From Novosphingobium cyanobacteriorum (GTDB lineage Bacteria; Pseudomonadota; Alphaproteobacteria; Sphingomonadales; Sphingomonadaceae), in NCBI RefSeq assembly GCF_029436685.1, contig NZ_JAROCY010000007.1, positions 150,342 to 214,341 of the forward strand: a DNA stretch of 64,000 nt. Direction: 5' to 3'. A program made the translations under genes and the position numbers. Every line of letters begins with the position of its first letter. Within the stretch, counting starts at the first letter, position 1. Positions 24,053-33,140 of the stretch are shown one piece after another. The notes under the pieces were generated by a model. That model was not told the DNA's origin and searched no databases. It saw only the letters and a list, made by a program, of their open reading frames with translations.

Positions 24053-26326
24053 ATGCTCCAACCCGATTCAAGCTGGCTTGACGGCCTCAACGACCCGCAG
24101 CGCGAAGCCGTGGTCACCACCGATGGCCCCGTGCTGATGCTGGCGGGCGCCGGCACCGGCAAGACCGCCGCGCTCACTGCGCGCATGGCCTATCTGCTGC
24201 GCAACCGGCTGGCATGGCCCAGCGAGATCCTGTGCGTGACCTTCACCAACAAGGCCGCGCGCGAGATGCGCGAACGCGTGGGCCACCTGATCGGCCCCGC
24301 GGTGGAAGGCATGCCGTGGCTGGGCACGTTCCATTCCATCGCGGCGAAGATGCTGCGCCGCCATGCCGAACTGGTCGGCCTGCAGAGCACGTTCACCATC
24401 ATCGACACCGATGACCAGCTGCGCGTGCTGAAGCAGCTGATCGTGGCCGAAGGGCTGGACGAAAAGCGCTGGCCGGCGCGGCAGCTGGCCGGGCTGATCG
24501 ACCGGTGGAAGAACCGCGGGCTGAACCCGGCGGACCTCGATGCGGTGGAAAACGAAGCCTATGCCAACGGGCGCGGGCAGCGGTTCTATGCGCTGTACCA
24601 GAACCGGCTGAAGGATCTGAACGCCTGCGATTTCGGCGATCTGCTGCTCCACATGCTCAACATCTTCCGGCGCGAGCGCGACATCCTCGAGATGTACCAG
24701 CAGCGCTTCAAGTACGTGATGGTGGACGAATACCAGGACACCAACGCCGTGCAGTACCTGTGGCTGCGGCTGATCGCGCAGGCACGCCGGAACATCTGCG
24801 TGGTGGGCGACGATGATCAGTCGATCTATTCCTGGCGTGGCGCGGAAGTGGCCAACATCCTGCGCTTCGAAAAGGATTTTCCGGGCGCGAAGGTGATCCG
24901 GCTCGAACAGAACTACCGCTCAACCCCGCACATTCTCGGCGCGGCGTCGGGCCTGATTGCGGAGAACAGCGAGCGGCTGGGCAAGACGCTGTGGACCGAG
25001 CGCGACAGCGGCGACAAGGTGCGCGTGATCGGCGTGTGGGACGGCCCCGAGGAAGCGCGCCGCGTCGGCGACGAGATCGAGCGGCTGGAGCGCGAAGGCT
25101 GTTCGCTGAACCAGGTGGCGATCCTCGTGCGCGCCTCTTTCCAGACGCGCGAGTTCGAGGACCGCTTCATCCAGATCGGCATGGCCTACAAGATCGTGGG
25201 CGGCTTCCGCTTCTATGAACGCGCCGAAATCCGCGATGCGCTGGCCTATCTGCGGCTGATCGCCTCACCGTCCGACGATCTCGCCTTCGAACGCATCTAC
25301 AACACGCCCAAGCGGGGGCTGGGTGACAAGACGCTGGAGAAGCTGCACCGCTTCGCCCGGGCGCAGTCCATCCCGCTGCTGCGTGCGGCGCTGGATATCT
25401 GCGATACCGACGAACTGCCGGCGCGGGCGCGGGGCACGCTGCTGGCGCTGATGCGCGATTTCGCCCGCTGGCGCGATGCGGCGGGCACGCTGGTGCCGGC
25501 GGAACTGGCGCGCACGATCCTTGACGAAAGCGGCTATACCACCGCGCTGCAGGCGGAAAAGAGCGCCGAGGCCAACGGGCGGCTGGAGAACCTGTCGGAG
25601 CTCGCCCGCGCGATGGAAGAGTATGAGACGCTTGGGGATTTCCTCGAACACGTCAGTCTTGTGATGGACAACGATGCCGCACCGGATGACGAGAAGGTCA
25701 CCGTGATGACGATTCACGCGGCCAAGGGGCTGGAGTTCGACCAGGTGTTCCTGCCCGGCTGGGAAGAAGGGGTGTTTCCCAGCCAGCGCGCGCTGGACGA
25801 AGGCGGGCTCGCCAGTCTCGAGGAAGAGCGCCGCCTCGCCTATGTGGCGATCACCCGTGCGAAGAAGCGCTGCACCATCCTGCACGCCGCCAACCGCCGC
25901 ATCTATGGCCAGTGGACCAGCTCGATCCCCAGCCGCTTCATCGGTGAGCTGCCGCAGGACCATGTGGAGGAGGAAACCACGCTTTCAGGCGGCGCTTCGC
26001 TGTGGCGGGCCAACTGGAGCGAGCGCGAGGATCCGTTTGCCCACGTGGCGCAGGCCAATGCCGGGCGCGCCGCCACGCGCGGCCCCGGCTGGCAGCGCGC
26101 CGCCGCGCAGACCTTCAACCCCGCGCCCCGCCGCATTGCCGAACCCACCCGCAGCGCCGCCAGCTTCGCCGCCAAGCCGCGCAGTGATCTGGGCCTGGGC
26201 GCGCGCGTTTTTCACGACAAGTTCGGATATGGCACGGTCGCCGCGCAGGACGGCAACAAGCTGGAAATCGACTTCGAAACGGCCGGCCGCAAGCGGGTGA
26301 TCGACAGCTTCGTCAAGCCCGGTTGA
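24053..26326 (+). CDS. uvrD: ATP-dependent DNA helicase UvrD/PcrA
   Basis: About 757 residues. 3'-5' helicase of nucleotide excision and mismatch repair. Motifs in order: Q-motif and Walker A AGAGTGKTAALTARM (near 30), TFTNKAAREMRERV, DEYQDTN, VVGDDDQSIYSWRGAE, QNYRST, TIHAAKGLEFDQVFLPG and LAYVAITRAKKRC. The C-terminal domain ends with the short TUDOR-like region (RVFHDKFGYGTVAAQDGN) that in PcrA contacts RNA polymerase. A TTG start at 24035 is possible but lies inside the LexA operator, so the ATG at 24053 is preferred. Confidence 0.96.
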   Translation: MLQPDSSWLDGLNDPQREAVVTTDGPVLMLAGAGTGKTAALTARMAYLLRNRLAWPSEILCVTFTNKAAREMRERVGHLIGPAVEGMPWLGTFHSIAAKMLRRHAELVGLQSTFTIIDTDDQLRVLKQLIVAEGLDEKRWPARQLAGLIDRWKNRGLNPADLDAVENEAYANGRGQRFYALYQNRLKDLNACDFGDLLLHMLNIFRRERDILEMYQQRFKYVMVDEYQDTNAVQYLWLRLIAQARRNICVVGDDDQSIYSWRGAEVANILRFEKDFPGAKVIRLEQNYRSTPHILGAASGLIAENSERLGKTLWTERDSGDKVRVIGVWDGPEEARRVGDEIERLEREGCSLNQVAILVRASFQTREFEDRFIQIGMAYKIVGGFRFYERAEIRDALAYLRLIASPSDDLAFERIYNTPKRGLGDKTLEKLHRFARAQSIPLLRAALDICDTDELPARARGTLLALMRDFARWRDAAGTLVPAELARTILDESGYTTALQAEKSAEANGRLENLSELARAMEEYETLGDFLEHVSLVMDNDAAPDDEKVTVMTIHAAKGLEFDQVFLPGWEEGVFPSQRALDEGGLASLEEERRLAYVAITRAKKRCTILHAANRRIYGQWTSSIPSRFIGELPQDHVEEETTLSGGASLWRANWSEREDPFAHVAQANAGRAATRGPGWQRAAAQTFNPAPRRIAEPTRSAASFAAKPRSDLGLGARVFHDKFGYGTVAAQDGNKLEIDFETAGRKRVIDSFVKPG

Positions 26327-26328
26327 GA

Positions 26329-26370
26329 GGGGGCTGAAAACGACTGAGAAGGGGTTGAGATCGACTGAGA
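26329..26370 (+). repeat. Two 21-bp tandem units after uvrD
   Basis: Two adjacent units with pattern GGGGGCTGAA, two variable bases, CGACTGAGA (26329-26349 and 26350-26370, the second with four differences). A related copy occurs at 47340-47399. They start 3 nt after the uvrD stop codon. Confidence 0.75.
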
Positions 26371-26386
26371 CGCCTTGAGAGGCCGT

Positions 26387-28063
26387 CTAGCCGAGCAGAA
26401 AATCGCCCGCGGAAAGCGCCGGCGCGCCGATCAGGATGGCCACCAGAACCTGCGCCGCGCCGCCCGATCCGTCCTCGTCGTACCACAGCCTGCCACTCGC
26501 CTGATCGTAGATCACATGCTGATCGGCCGTCAGGGCGCGGGGGCCGGTGATGAACTCTGCAGCGGCGATCTGCTGCCCCGCTTCGCCCGAAAGCGCCGCG
26601 AAACCATCGAGATCCAGCACGATGCGATCCTGCCCCGCCTGAAAATCACGGATGACGTCACGCTCCCCCGCAGTACCGTAGACATCGAGGTGGAAACGGT
26701 CACTTCCCAAGCCTCCGGTCAACGAATCGCTGCCGCGTCCGCCGTTGAGCAGGTCGTCGCCCGATCCGCCGAAAATGCGGTCATTTCCGTCGGTTCCGAA
26801 AATCTCGAAGTGCTCGAACCCCGCCAGCGTCAGTCCGCCAACCCTGATCGCACCGGCGCTGTCCACCGTCATGGCCACCGCTGCGTCAACGCCGAGGCCG
26901 AGCCTGACCGTATCCTCACCCTCGCCGCCGTTGAGCGTCAGCCGGTTGCCTGCGCCCAGTCCGCCCGCCGAAAGGACGACGGAATCATTGCCGCTACCAA
27001 GGATGGCGTCGAGCCTTTCGATTCCACCGAAGCCCGCGCGTGCGTGATAGGTATCGAAAAAATACTTTCCGCCGAATGACGTGGCATAGGCGCCGAAGGT
27101 CCCGACGATATCGCCTGCCGCAGCGATCCCCAGTTCGCCATCCACCGCCTCGCTCACACCCCGGAAATCGAGGCGCAGCGTGTCGTATCCCGCGCCGCCT
27201 TCCAGCTTCACGCCATTGGCGCGGGTGACAATGAAGCTGTCATCGCCGCCACCGGCCTCGACCGTCGTTGCGCGATCATCGGTCAGGACGATGCGGTCAT
27301 TGCCCGCACCCAGCTTTGCCAGCAGCCATTCCAGACCGATGGCCTTGCCCGCCGTTCCGGCAGACGCGACGCCGGTCAGCCCGTTCTTGGCGAGGCTGGC
27401 CGCGCTTGCCGACGCAGTGAGGTCCAACCGCCAGGTATCCTCGCCCTCGCCTGCATCGATCCGATCAGCACCGCCAACGCTGCGGATCACGTCATCGCCC
27501 GCGCCGGTGGAAATTCGGCTTTCGCCCAGGCCGACCGAGACGCTGTCCGCCCCTGCAGCGGTGGTGATCGTGTTGGCGCCCGCCCCGGTCTTGACGACAA
27601 AGCGTTCGAATCCAAGGAACCGTGCACCGAAATTCGTCGCTGCGACCCCGGTCGCGCCCACGACGAGCCGCATGCCCGCCACCTGCGCCATATCGAGCGC
27701 CAACTGGTCCTGCCCAGCCCCGGCGTTGACAGTCAGTTCGGTGCCCCACGGCAGTTCCGTAGCAGAATAGGTGAAGGCATCATCGGCCGCGCCAAACTTC
27801 GCCACCAAGCGCTCTACCTCGGCAACATGCAACCGGTTGGGCGTGACGAAGGTTTCGAACGTTCCGCCAAGCGTGCCGCTTTCGAAGCCCAGCCGGGCCG
27901 AGGCATAGTGCGGGCCGGCAATGTTGCTGTAATCGACGAGCAGCGTATCGAAGCCGCCCCGCCCATAGACTTCGTCACCAATGCCGAGCAGCGGACGGAA
28001 GCTGTCGCTGCCATCGGTGCCGACCATGTAATCGAAGCCGTCAGTCCCTTGGTATACTGTCAC
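26387..28063 (-). CDS. RTX-type calcium-binding secreted protein
   Basis: 558 residues without a Sec signal peptide. The chain is built of Gly/Asp-rich units: GAGDDVIRSVGGADRIDAGE, GAGNDRIVL, GGGDDSFIV, GGAGYDTL, GSGNDSVVL, and near the C-terminus a clean array GTDGNDRIFGGSGDD then LLNGGRGSDSLTGGLGSDRF (consensus GGxGxDxUx). After the array comes DVIRDFQAGQDRIVLDLDGF, a serralysin-like C-terminal segment, and the last residues FLLG. Such proteins are exported by type I secretion. I see no protease or lipase motif and no type I secretion genes nearby, so the activity is unknown; an adhesive or matrix role is possible. Confidence 0.8.
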   Translation of the reverse strand: MTVYQGTDGFDYMVGTDGSDSFRPLLGIGDEVYGRGGFDTLLVDYSNIAGPHYASARLGFESGTLGGTFETFVTPNRLHVAEVERLVAKFGAADDAFTYSATELPWGTELTVNAGAGQDQLALDMAQVAGMRLVVGATGVAATNFGARFLGFERFVVKTGAGANTITTAAGADSVSVGLGESRISTGAGDDVIRSVGGADRIDAGEGEDTWRLDLTASASAASLAKNGLTGVASAGTAGKAIGLEWLLAKLGAGNDRIVLTDDRATTVEAGGGDDSFIVTRANGVKLEGGAGYDTLRLDFRGVSEAVDGELGIAAAGDIVGTFGAYATSFGGKYFFDTYHARAGFGGIERLDAILGSGNDSVVLSAGGLGAGNRLTLNGGEGEDTVRLGLGVDAAVAMTVDSAGAIRVGGLTLAGFEHFEIFGTDGNDRIFGGSGDDLLNGGRGSDSLTGGLGSDRFHLDVYGTAGERDVIRDFQAGQDRIVLDLDGFAALSGEAGQQIAAAEFITGPRALTADQHVIYDQASGRLWYDEDGSGGAAQVLVAILIGAPALSAGDFLLG

Positions 28064-28143
28064 GCAAAAGGTCTCCCCAAGGCGAACCTAAGGCGCGACG
28101 CATTGCATTGGAAGAGACAAGAACCTGCCGCCAGGGAACTATT

Positions 28144-29601
28144 TCAGAGCGCCGAGACGCCCAGGAAGCCGGGGATCGGGCCGTTCCATTCGCCGGGCTT
28201 GCTGGGCGGTTCGGACGGCTGATGACGGCGGTCATCGTAGCGCTCCTGGCGCGGTTCGGCCCTGCGCGGTTCCGGACGGGCGCGCTCTTCGCGGACCGGG
28301 CGTTCTTCGCGGGCGGGACGTTCTTCGCGGGCGGGACGTTCGTCGCGAGCAGGGCGTTCTTCGCGGGCAGGACGCTCTTCGCGATCGCGGCGATTGCGCG
28401 GCTTGCGGTCTTCGCGGTCTTCCCGTGGGGCGCGGTCTTCCCGGGGGGCGCGGTCTTCCCGGGGGGCGCGGACTTCGCGGCCTTCCAGCTCGACCTTCAT
28501 TTCGGGGATCTTGCCCTTGGTCAGCTTTTCGACGTTGTCGATCGCCTCGGCATCTTCGGGGCTGACCAGCGTGAAGGCGCGGCCGGTGGCGCCACCGCGA
28601 CCGGTGCGGCCGATGCGGTGGACATAATCATCCGGGTGCCACGGCGTGTCGAAGTTGAAGACGTGGCTGACGCCCTTCACGTCGATGCCGCGGGCGGCGA
28701 CGTCGGAGGCGCAGAGGATGGAGATCACCCCGTCCTTGAACTTCTGCAGTTCCGCATTGCGGGCGGACTGGTCCATGTCTCCATGGATCTCGCCCGCGGA
28801 AAAGCCGTGGCGCTGCAGGCTCTTGGCCAGTTCACGCACGGTCGTCTTGCGGTTGGCGAAGATGATCGCGGTGGACACGTTGTCCGTCCGCAGCAGGTGG
28901 CGCAGCACTTCGCGCTTGGCGCGGCTGGCCACGGGCACCTTGAACTGCGCGATGCTGGTGTTGTTCGAAGCAGGCCGCGCGACTTCGATATACTTGGGGT
29001 TCGAAAGGAACTTGTCCGCCAGCTTCTTGATTGGCGGCGGCATCGTGGCCGAAAACAGCAGCGTCTGGCGCTGGGCCGGCAGCTTCGAACAGATCGTCTC
29101 GATATCGGGGATGAAGCCCATGTCGAGCATGCGGTCGGCTTCGTCGATCACCAGCAGGTCGCAGCCGGTGAGCAGTATCTTGCCCCGTTCGAACAGGTCC
29201 ATCAGGCGGCCCGGCGTGGCGATCAGCACGTCGACGCCATCCTGCAGCGCCTTTACCTGATCCCCCATCTGCACGCCGCCGATCAGCAGCGCCATCTTGA
29301 GATCATGGTTCTTTCCGTACTTTTCAAAGTTTTCAGCAACCTGCGCGGCCAGTTCACGCGTGGGTTCGAGGATCAGCGAACGCGGCATCAGCGCCCGGCG
29401 GCGGCCATGCGCGAGGATGTCGATCATCGGCAGCACGAAGCCCGCGGTCTTGCCCGTGCCGGTCTGGGCGATGCCGATCAGGTCCTTCATCATCAGCACG
29501 GCGGGGATGGCCTGCGCCTGGATGGGCGTGGGCGTGTCGTAACCGGCGTCGGTGACCGACTTCAGAAGGTCTTCGGAAAGGCCGAGATCGGCAAACTTCA
29601 T
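28144..29601 (-). CDS. DEAD-box ATP-dependent RNA helicase with charged repeat tail
   Basis: 485 residues. All core motifs are present: F...G and Q motif (LKSVTDAGYDTPTPIQAQAI), AQTGTGKT near residue 46, PTRELAAQV, TPGRLMD, DEAD (VIDEADRMLD), SAT, then IIFANRKTTVRELA, GDMDQSARN, ARGIDV and HRIGRTGRGG. It belongs to the RhlE-like group. From about residue 390 the tail is made of repeats APREDR and EERPARDERPAREERPARE, likely an RNA-binding disordered segment; the tail length is expected to vary between strains. Start at ATG 29601 (MKFADLGLS); the upstream open frame is not coding. Confidence 0.94.
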   Translation of the reverse strand: MKFADLGLSEDLLKSVTDAGYDTPTPIQAQAIPAVLMMKDLIGIAQTGTGKTAGFVLPMIDILAHGRRRALMPRSLILEPTRELAAQVAENFEKYGKNHDLKMALLIGGVQMGDQVKALQDGVDVLIATPGRLMDLFERGKILLTGCDLLVIDEADRMLDMGFIPDIETICSKLPAQRQTLLFSATMPPPIKKLADKFLSNPKYIEVARPASNNTSIAQFKVPVASRAKREVLRHLLRTDNVSTAIIFANRKTTVRELAKSLQRHGFSAGEIHGDMDQSARNAELQKFKDGVISILCASDVAARGIDVKGVSHVFNFDTPWHPDDYVHRIGRTGRGGATGRAFTLVSPEDAEAIDNVEKLTKGKIPEMKVELEGREVRAPREDRAPREDRAPREDREDRKPRNRRDREERPAREERPARDERPAREERPAREERPVREERARPEPRRAEPRQERYDDRRHQPSEPPSKPGEWNGPIPGFLGVSAL

Positions 29602-29756
29602 GCAGGGTGGATCCGATAAATCTGGCGGCGCGAAATGTTTTGCGCAGCCGCACGGGGCGCTTTGCGCGCACCGTTTGTTCTCAGTCGCGCGCTTTGCCGA
29701 TAAACGCGCGAAAGTCAAGAAAAGCGGCAGCCGATGCGGTTCAACCGCATGCCGCG

Positions 29757-30341
29757 TCAATCGTCGGGGATCAGTTCTCGCACCCGGTCGATCCCGCAGG
29801 TTGAACCGGACCGCGAATGGATCTGGTCCCGCCCCACGCAAAGCTGGCCATCGGGCGTCTGGCTGACATAGAAACCCATGTAGAAATCGCGGGCGTTGCA
29901 GGATTTGCCCAGATCCGCCCCCACCATCCGCCGATCGCGCAGGAACAGCATCAGCCGCGTGCTGGACATCGGCCGCACCCCGGCAATGGCGGCCAGCGGC
30001 ACGCACTTTGCCATCTTGCGTTCGCGCATCCGCAGCGGAACCGGCGGAGTGGAGACGAATTCGTCGCGTCCCGGCGCGCGCGGGGTGATGCGGATGATCA
30101 GGCGCTGTTCGATTCGCACCTGCTGCACCGTGTCATCAGGCAGGCCATCGACGAATTCGCCCAGGACGGTGCCTTCGAGAATGCGGGGCGCGGACTGCGG
30201 CCCTTCGGGATCCACGGCGGCAGCGCGCCACGGTGCCCCTTCAGGCGAAACGGCAGCGGGCTGCGGACCGGAGGCAGCCGGATGCGGCGCCACCGGCAAA
30301 GCCAGCGCAAGCGTTGCGACAAGAAGGGAAAGGCTGTTCAT
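29757..30341 (-). CDS. Secreted protein of unknown function
   Basis: About 194 residues. A signal peptide (MNSLSLLVATLALALPVAPH) leads to a Pro/Ala-rich stretch, then a structured part with TVQQVRIEQRLIIRITPRAP, MAKCVPLAAIAGVRP, RLMLFLRDRRMVGADLGKSC, NARDFYMGFYVSQTPDGQLC and RDQIHSRSGSTCGIDRVREL. Four cysteines could form two disulfides. I do not recognise the family. Located between a DEAD-box helicase gene (same strand, downstream) and an oxidase gene on the other strand. An inverted repeat ATGCGGTT / AACCGCAT follows the stop codon. Confidence 0.65.
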   Translation of the reverse strand: MNSLSLLVATLALALPVAPHPAASGPQPAAVSPEGAPWRAAAVDPEGPQSAPRILEGTVLGEFVDGLPDDTVQQVRIEQRLIIRITPRAPGRDEFVSTPPVPLRMRERKMAKCVPLAAIAGVRPMSSTRLMLFLRDRRMVGADLGKSCNARDFYMGFYVSQTPDGQLCVGRDQIHSRSGSTCGIDRVRELIPDD

Positions 30342-30523
30342 CGCCGCAGGAATCGGTCTCTCAAGTCCCTCAGGTGCCCCAGCCGCCTGCCGGGTTGCAG
30401 GCCGGCATCCGGTCCTGATTCCGCGATAGCGCAACCGGTTGAACACCTGCTTAACCCGGCCGCATGAAATCGGGAGCGAAAAAATGCATTGCCCGAAGAA
30501 GGCGCAAATCCTAGCCGCAGATC

Positions 30524-31948
30524 ATGACTGAAACCGCCCAGTTCCTGACTGCCGCCGCCGACCTGCTTGGCCCCAAGGGGCTGACCACCGATCCTGCCGA
30601 GATGGCCCCGTGGCTGACCGATTGGCGCGGCCGCTTTACCGGGCGGGCACTCGCGCTGGCATCGCCGGCGGATACGGCCGAAGTGGCCGCGCTGGTGAAG
30701 CTGTGCGCCGCGCATGGCGTGCCGATCGTGCCGCAGGGTGGCAACAGCGGGATGAGCGGGGGCGCCACGCCCGACGAGGTGGGCAATGCCGTGGTGCTTT
30801 CGCTGCGGCGCATGGCGGCGATCCGCAAGGTGGACGTGCAGACCCGCACCGCAACCTGCGAGGCTGGCGTGATCCTGCAGGTGCTGCACGAAGCGGCGGA
30901 GCGCGAGGGAATGCGCTTTCCGCTGTCGCTGGGGGGCAAAGGGTCTGCCACGGTGGGCGGGCTGATTTCCACCAACGCCGGCGGCACGCAGGTGCTGCGC
31001 CACGGATCGATGCGCGCACTGGTGCTGGGGCTTGAGGCGGTGCTGGCCGATGGATCGGTGTTCAACCAGCTGGTGCCGCTGAAGAAGGACAACCGGGGCT
31101 TTGACCTGAAGCAGCTGCTGATCGGGTCCGAAGGCACGATCGGCATCGTAACTGCGGCCACGCTGAAGCTGGAGCCCGCAGTTGCGGCGCGCGCGGTGCT
31201 GTGGGCCGGGGTCGATTCGCTGGAGACGGCGCGCGCCCTGCTGCTGCATGCGGAAGGCGTGGCGGGCGGCGCGCTGGAAGGATTCGAGGTGATGCCGCGC
31301 CATTCGCTGCAGGCAGTGCTTTCGCACCTGCCCGATGCGCGGGCCCCTTTGCAGGGTGACCATGCCTGGCACGTGCTGATCGAGCTGGTGGCGGATGCCG
31401 CCGGGGCCGAGGCCCTGCCCGCCATGGCTGAGGCGCTGCTGGTGAGCGCGTTCGAGCAGGGCCTGGTGGAGGACGCCACCATTGCCGCGAGCGAGGCGCA
31501 GGCCGAGGCGTTCTGGCTCTTGCGCGAATCCATCGCGCCGGCCGAACGCGCGCTGGGCCCGGCCGTGCAGCATGACATCAGCGTAGCGGTAGAAAAAATG
31601 CCGGAGTTCGTGGCCCATGCCGTGCCCACGATCGAGGCGGCGTTTCCCGGCACGACGGCGGTCGGCTTTGGCCACCTGGGCGATGGCAACATCCACTTCC
31701 ACGTGCTGGCGCCCGCCGCAACGGCGGACGGACCGGCGTGGCAGGCGGGCGAAGGCAAGACGATCAGCCGCATGGTGCATGACCTGGTAACCGATTGGGG
31801 CGGTTCGATTTCCGCCGAACATGGCATTGGCCAGCTGAAGCGCGACGAACTGGCCCGGCTGGGCGATCCGGTGGCGATGGGCATGCTGCGCGCGGTGAAG
31901 CAGGCGCTCGATCCGCAGGGCCTGCTCAATCCCGGCAAACTTGTCTGA
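30524..31948 (+). CDS. FAD-linked oxidase, D-2-hydroxyacid dehydrogenase type
   Basis: 474 residues. N-terminal FAD-binding domain of the VAO/PCMH type with PQGGNSGMSGGATP near residue 69, LGGKGSATVGGLISTNAGGT and LIGSEGTIGIVT; C-terminal FAD-oxidase domain with VGFGHLGDGNIHFHV and the closing HGIGQLKRDEL and AVKQALDPQGLLNPGK. Family members oxidise D-lactate, glycolate or D-2-hydroxyglutarate. Among these the sequence looks closest to D-2-hydroxyglutarate or D-lactate dehydrogenases; substrate not determined. It is divergent from the secreted protein gene upstream. Confidence 0.9.
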   Translation: MTETAQFLTAAADLLGPKGLTTDPAEMAPWLTDWRGRFTGRALALASPADTAEVAALVKLCAAHGVPIVPQGGNSGMSGGATPDEVGNAVVLSLRRMAAIRKVDVQTRTATCEAGVILQVLHEAAEREGMRFPLSLGGKGSATVGGLISTNAGGTQVLRHGSMRALVLGLEAVLADGSVFNQLVPLKKDNRGFDLKQLLIGSEGTIGIVTAATLKLEPAVAARAVLWAGVDSLETARALLLHAEGVAGGALEGFEVMPRHSLQAVLSHLPDARAPLQGDHAWHVLIELVADAAGAEALPAMAEALLVSAFEQGLVEDATIAASEAQAEAFWLLRESIAPAERALGPAVQHDISVAVEKMPEFVAHAVPTIEAAFPGTTAVGFGHLGDGNIHFHVLAPAATADGPAWQAGEGKTISRMVHDLVTDWGGSISAEHGIGQLKRDELARLGDPVAMGMLRAVKQALDPQGLLNPGKLV

Positions 31949-32087
31949 CGGGGACTCGGTTTTCCGCGCCGGAGTGTGACAACGGTGTTGCAGGTGGCCT
32001 TGCGCCCCCTGCCACCCTCCCCTAAACGGCGCATTCCCGCCGAAGCCCGATGCGCAACGGCGTCCAGTTTCGACGGAGAGTGATTCG

Positions 32088-32855
32088 ATGGCCAGCGTGG
32101 CGCCTTCCCTGCCCCTGTTCTACAACGACCTGATGCCGCTCAACACGCGCGACCACGCCAACTGGCGCGCGCGCGGGGCCGACAAGGCCAGCTGGCTGGC
32201 GGGTGTGCACGCAGTGCCGCTGACCGTGGAGGAATTTCCGCAGGCCGGCCGCCACTTCCCGATCATCTTCGCTTCGGGCGACAACCCGGTGCCGCTGGCG
32301 CTGATGGGCCTGAACGAAGGCGTGAACGTGTTCGTCGACGCCGATGGCACGGTTACACAGGGCGTGTACCTGCCCGCCTATGCGCGCCGCTATCCCTTCA
32401 TGCTGGCAAAGCTGCAGCCCGATACCGACGAGCTTTCGCTGTGCTTCGACCCTTCGTGCGGCCTGATCGGCGATTTCACCGATGGTGAACCGCTGTTCGA
32501 TGGCGACCAGCCTTCGGACGCGACCAAGGCCGCGCTGGCGTTCTGCGAACAGTTCGAACAGGCTGGCCAGCGCACGCAGGCCTTCCTCGACGAAATCCGC
32601 AAGCATGACCTTCTGATGGAAGGCGAAGTTTCGATCCAGCCGAACAACGGTGGCGAGCCCTTCGTCTATCGCGGCTTCCAGATGATCAACCAGGAAAAGC
32701 TGCGGGACATGCGCGGCGACGTGCTGCGCGGCTGGGCGCAGAGCGGGCTGCTGCCGCTGCTCTATGCGCACATCTTCTCGCTGGAGCTGATCAGCCAGAT
32801 CTTCGGCCGCCAGATGGAACAGGGCAAGGCGCCCGCGCTGCAGCCGATCGCCTGA
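32088..32855 (+). CDS. SapC family protein
   Basis: 255 residues. The family start PLFYNDLMPLNTRDHANW is followed by VHAVPLTVEEFPQAGRHFPI, YLPAYARRYPFMLA, DLL, FVYRGFQMINQEKLRDM and LLPLLYAHIFSLELISQIF. SapC was named in Campylobacter for a protein near S-layer genes and the function remains unclear; in sphingomonads these proteins often sit near TonB receptors, which is not the case here. A good Shine-Dalgarno (GGAGAG) precedes the ATG. It ends before a strong terminator and is probably monocistronic. Confidence 0.85.
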   Translation: MASVAPSLPLFYNDLMPLNTRDHANWRARGADKASWLAGVHAVPLTVEEFPQAGRHFPIIFASGDNPVPLALMGLNEGVNVFVDADGTVTQGVYLPAYARRYPFMLAKLQPDTDELSLCFDPSCGLIGDFTDGEPLFDGDQPSDATKAALAFCEQFEQAGQRTQAFLDEIRKHDLLMEGEVSIQPNNGGEPFVYRGFQMINQEKLRDMRGDVLRGWAQSGLLPLLYAHIFSLELISQIFGRQMEQGKAPALQPIA

Positions 32856-32884
32856 ACCAATCGACGCCAGTTTGGCGGGGACAC

Positions 32885-32926
32885 AAGGCCGGAATTGCGC
32901 AGGACCGCGCAATTCCGGCCTTTTCC
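32885..32926 (+). terminator. Intrinsic terminator of the SapC gene
   Basis: GGCCGGAATTGCGC pairs perfectly with GCGCAATTCCGGCC across a 6-nt loop and is followed by TTTT. It ends 30 nt after the SapC stop codon and is nearly symmetric. Confidence 0.92.
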
Positions 32927-32985
32927 ATGCGCGCAAGCTGAATTTGCAATGAACCAAACGTTTTTTGGAATTAACGCGATTCTTG

Positions 32986-33014
32986 TTGCACGGATGCAAC
33001 GCCATCCCTAAATT
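32986..33014 (+). promoter_or_regulatory. Sigma70-type promoter of the sRNA candidate
   Basis: TTGCAC at 32986-32991 and TAAATT at 33009-33014 are separated by exactly 17 bases. The region is AT-rich, as expected for a promoter, and lies between the SapC terminator and a second terminator. Confidence 0.6.
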
Positions 33015-33020
33015 GATGAT

Positions 33021-33122
33021 GTTGCGGCGGCGCTCCCCTCATGGCCCGTCGTAACTGGTGCACTTCGTGCACCTCCTCCCTGAACCTTGGCCACCTGGAG
33101 CATGTCTCCAGGTGGTTTTTTC
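33021..33122 (+). ncRNA. Small RNA candidate, about 100 nt
   Basis: A self-contained transcription unit with no usable open frame: promoter at 32986-33014, predicted start near 33021, a short hairpin GGTGCAC-TTC-GTGCACC (33057-33073), a single-stranded pyrimidine block TCCTCCC (33074-33080), and a strong terminator (10-bp stem CCACCTGGAG / CTCCAGGTGG, 33091-33115) followed by TTTTTT. TCCTCCC is complementary to Shine-Dalgarno sequences. Alphaproteobacterial sRNA families with CUCCUCCC motifs are known, and this could be one of their sphingomonad relatives, but I cannot show homology. The convergent amidohydrolase gene ends only 19 nt beyond it. Confidence 0.65.
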
Positions 33123-33140
33123 GTGGATGCCGCTGCGTGA

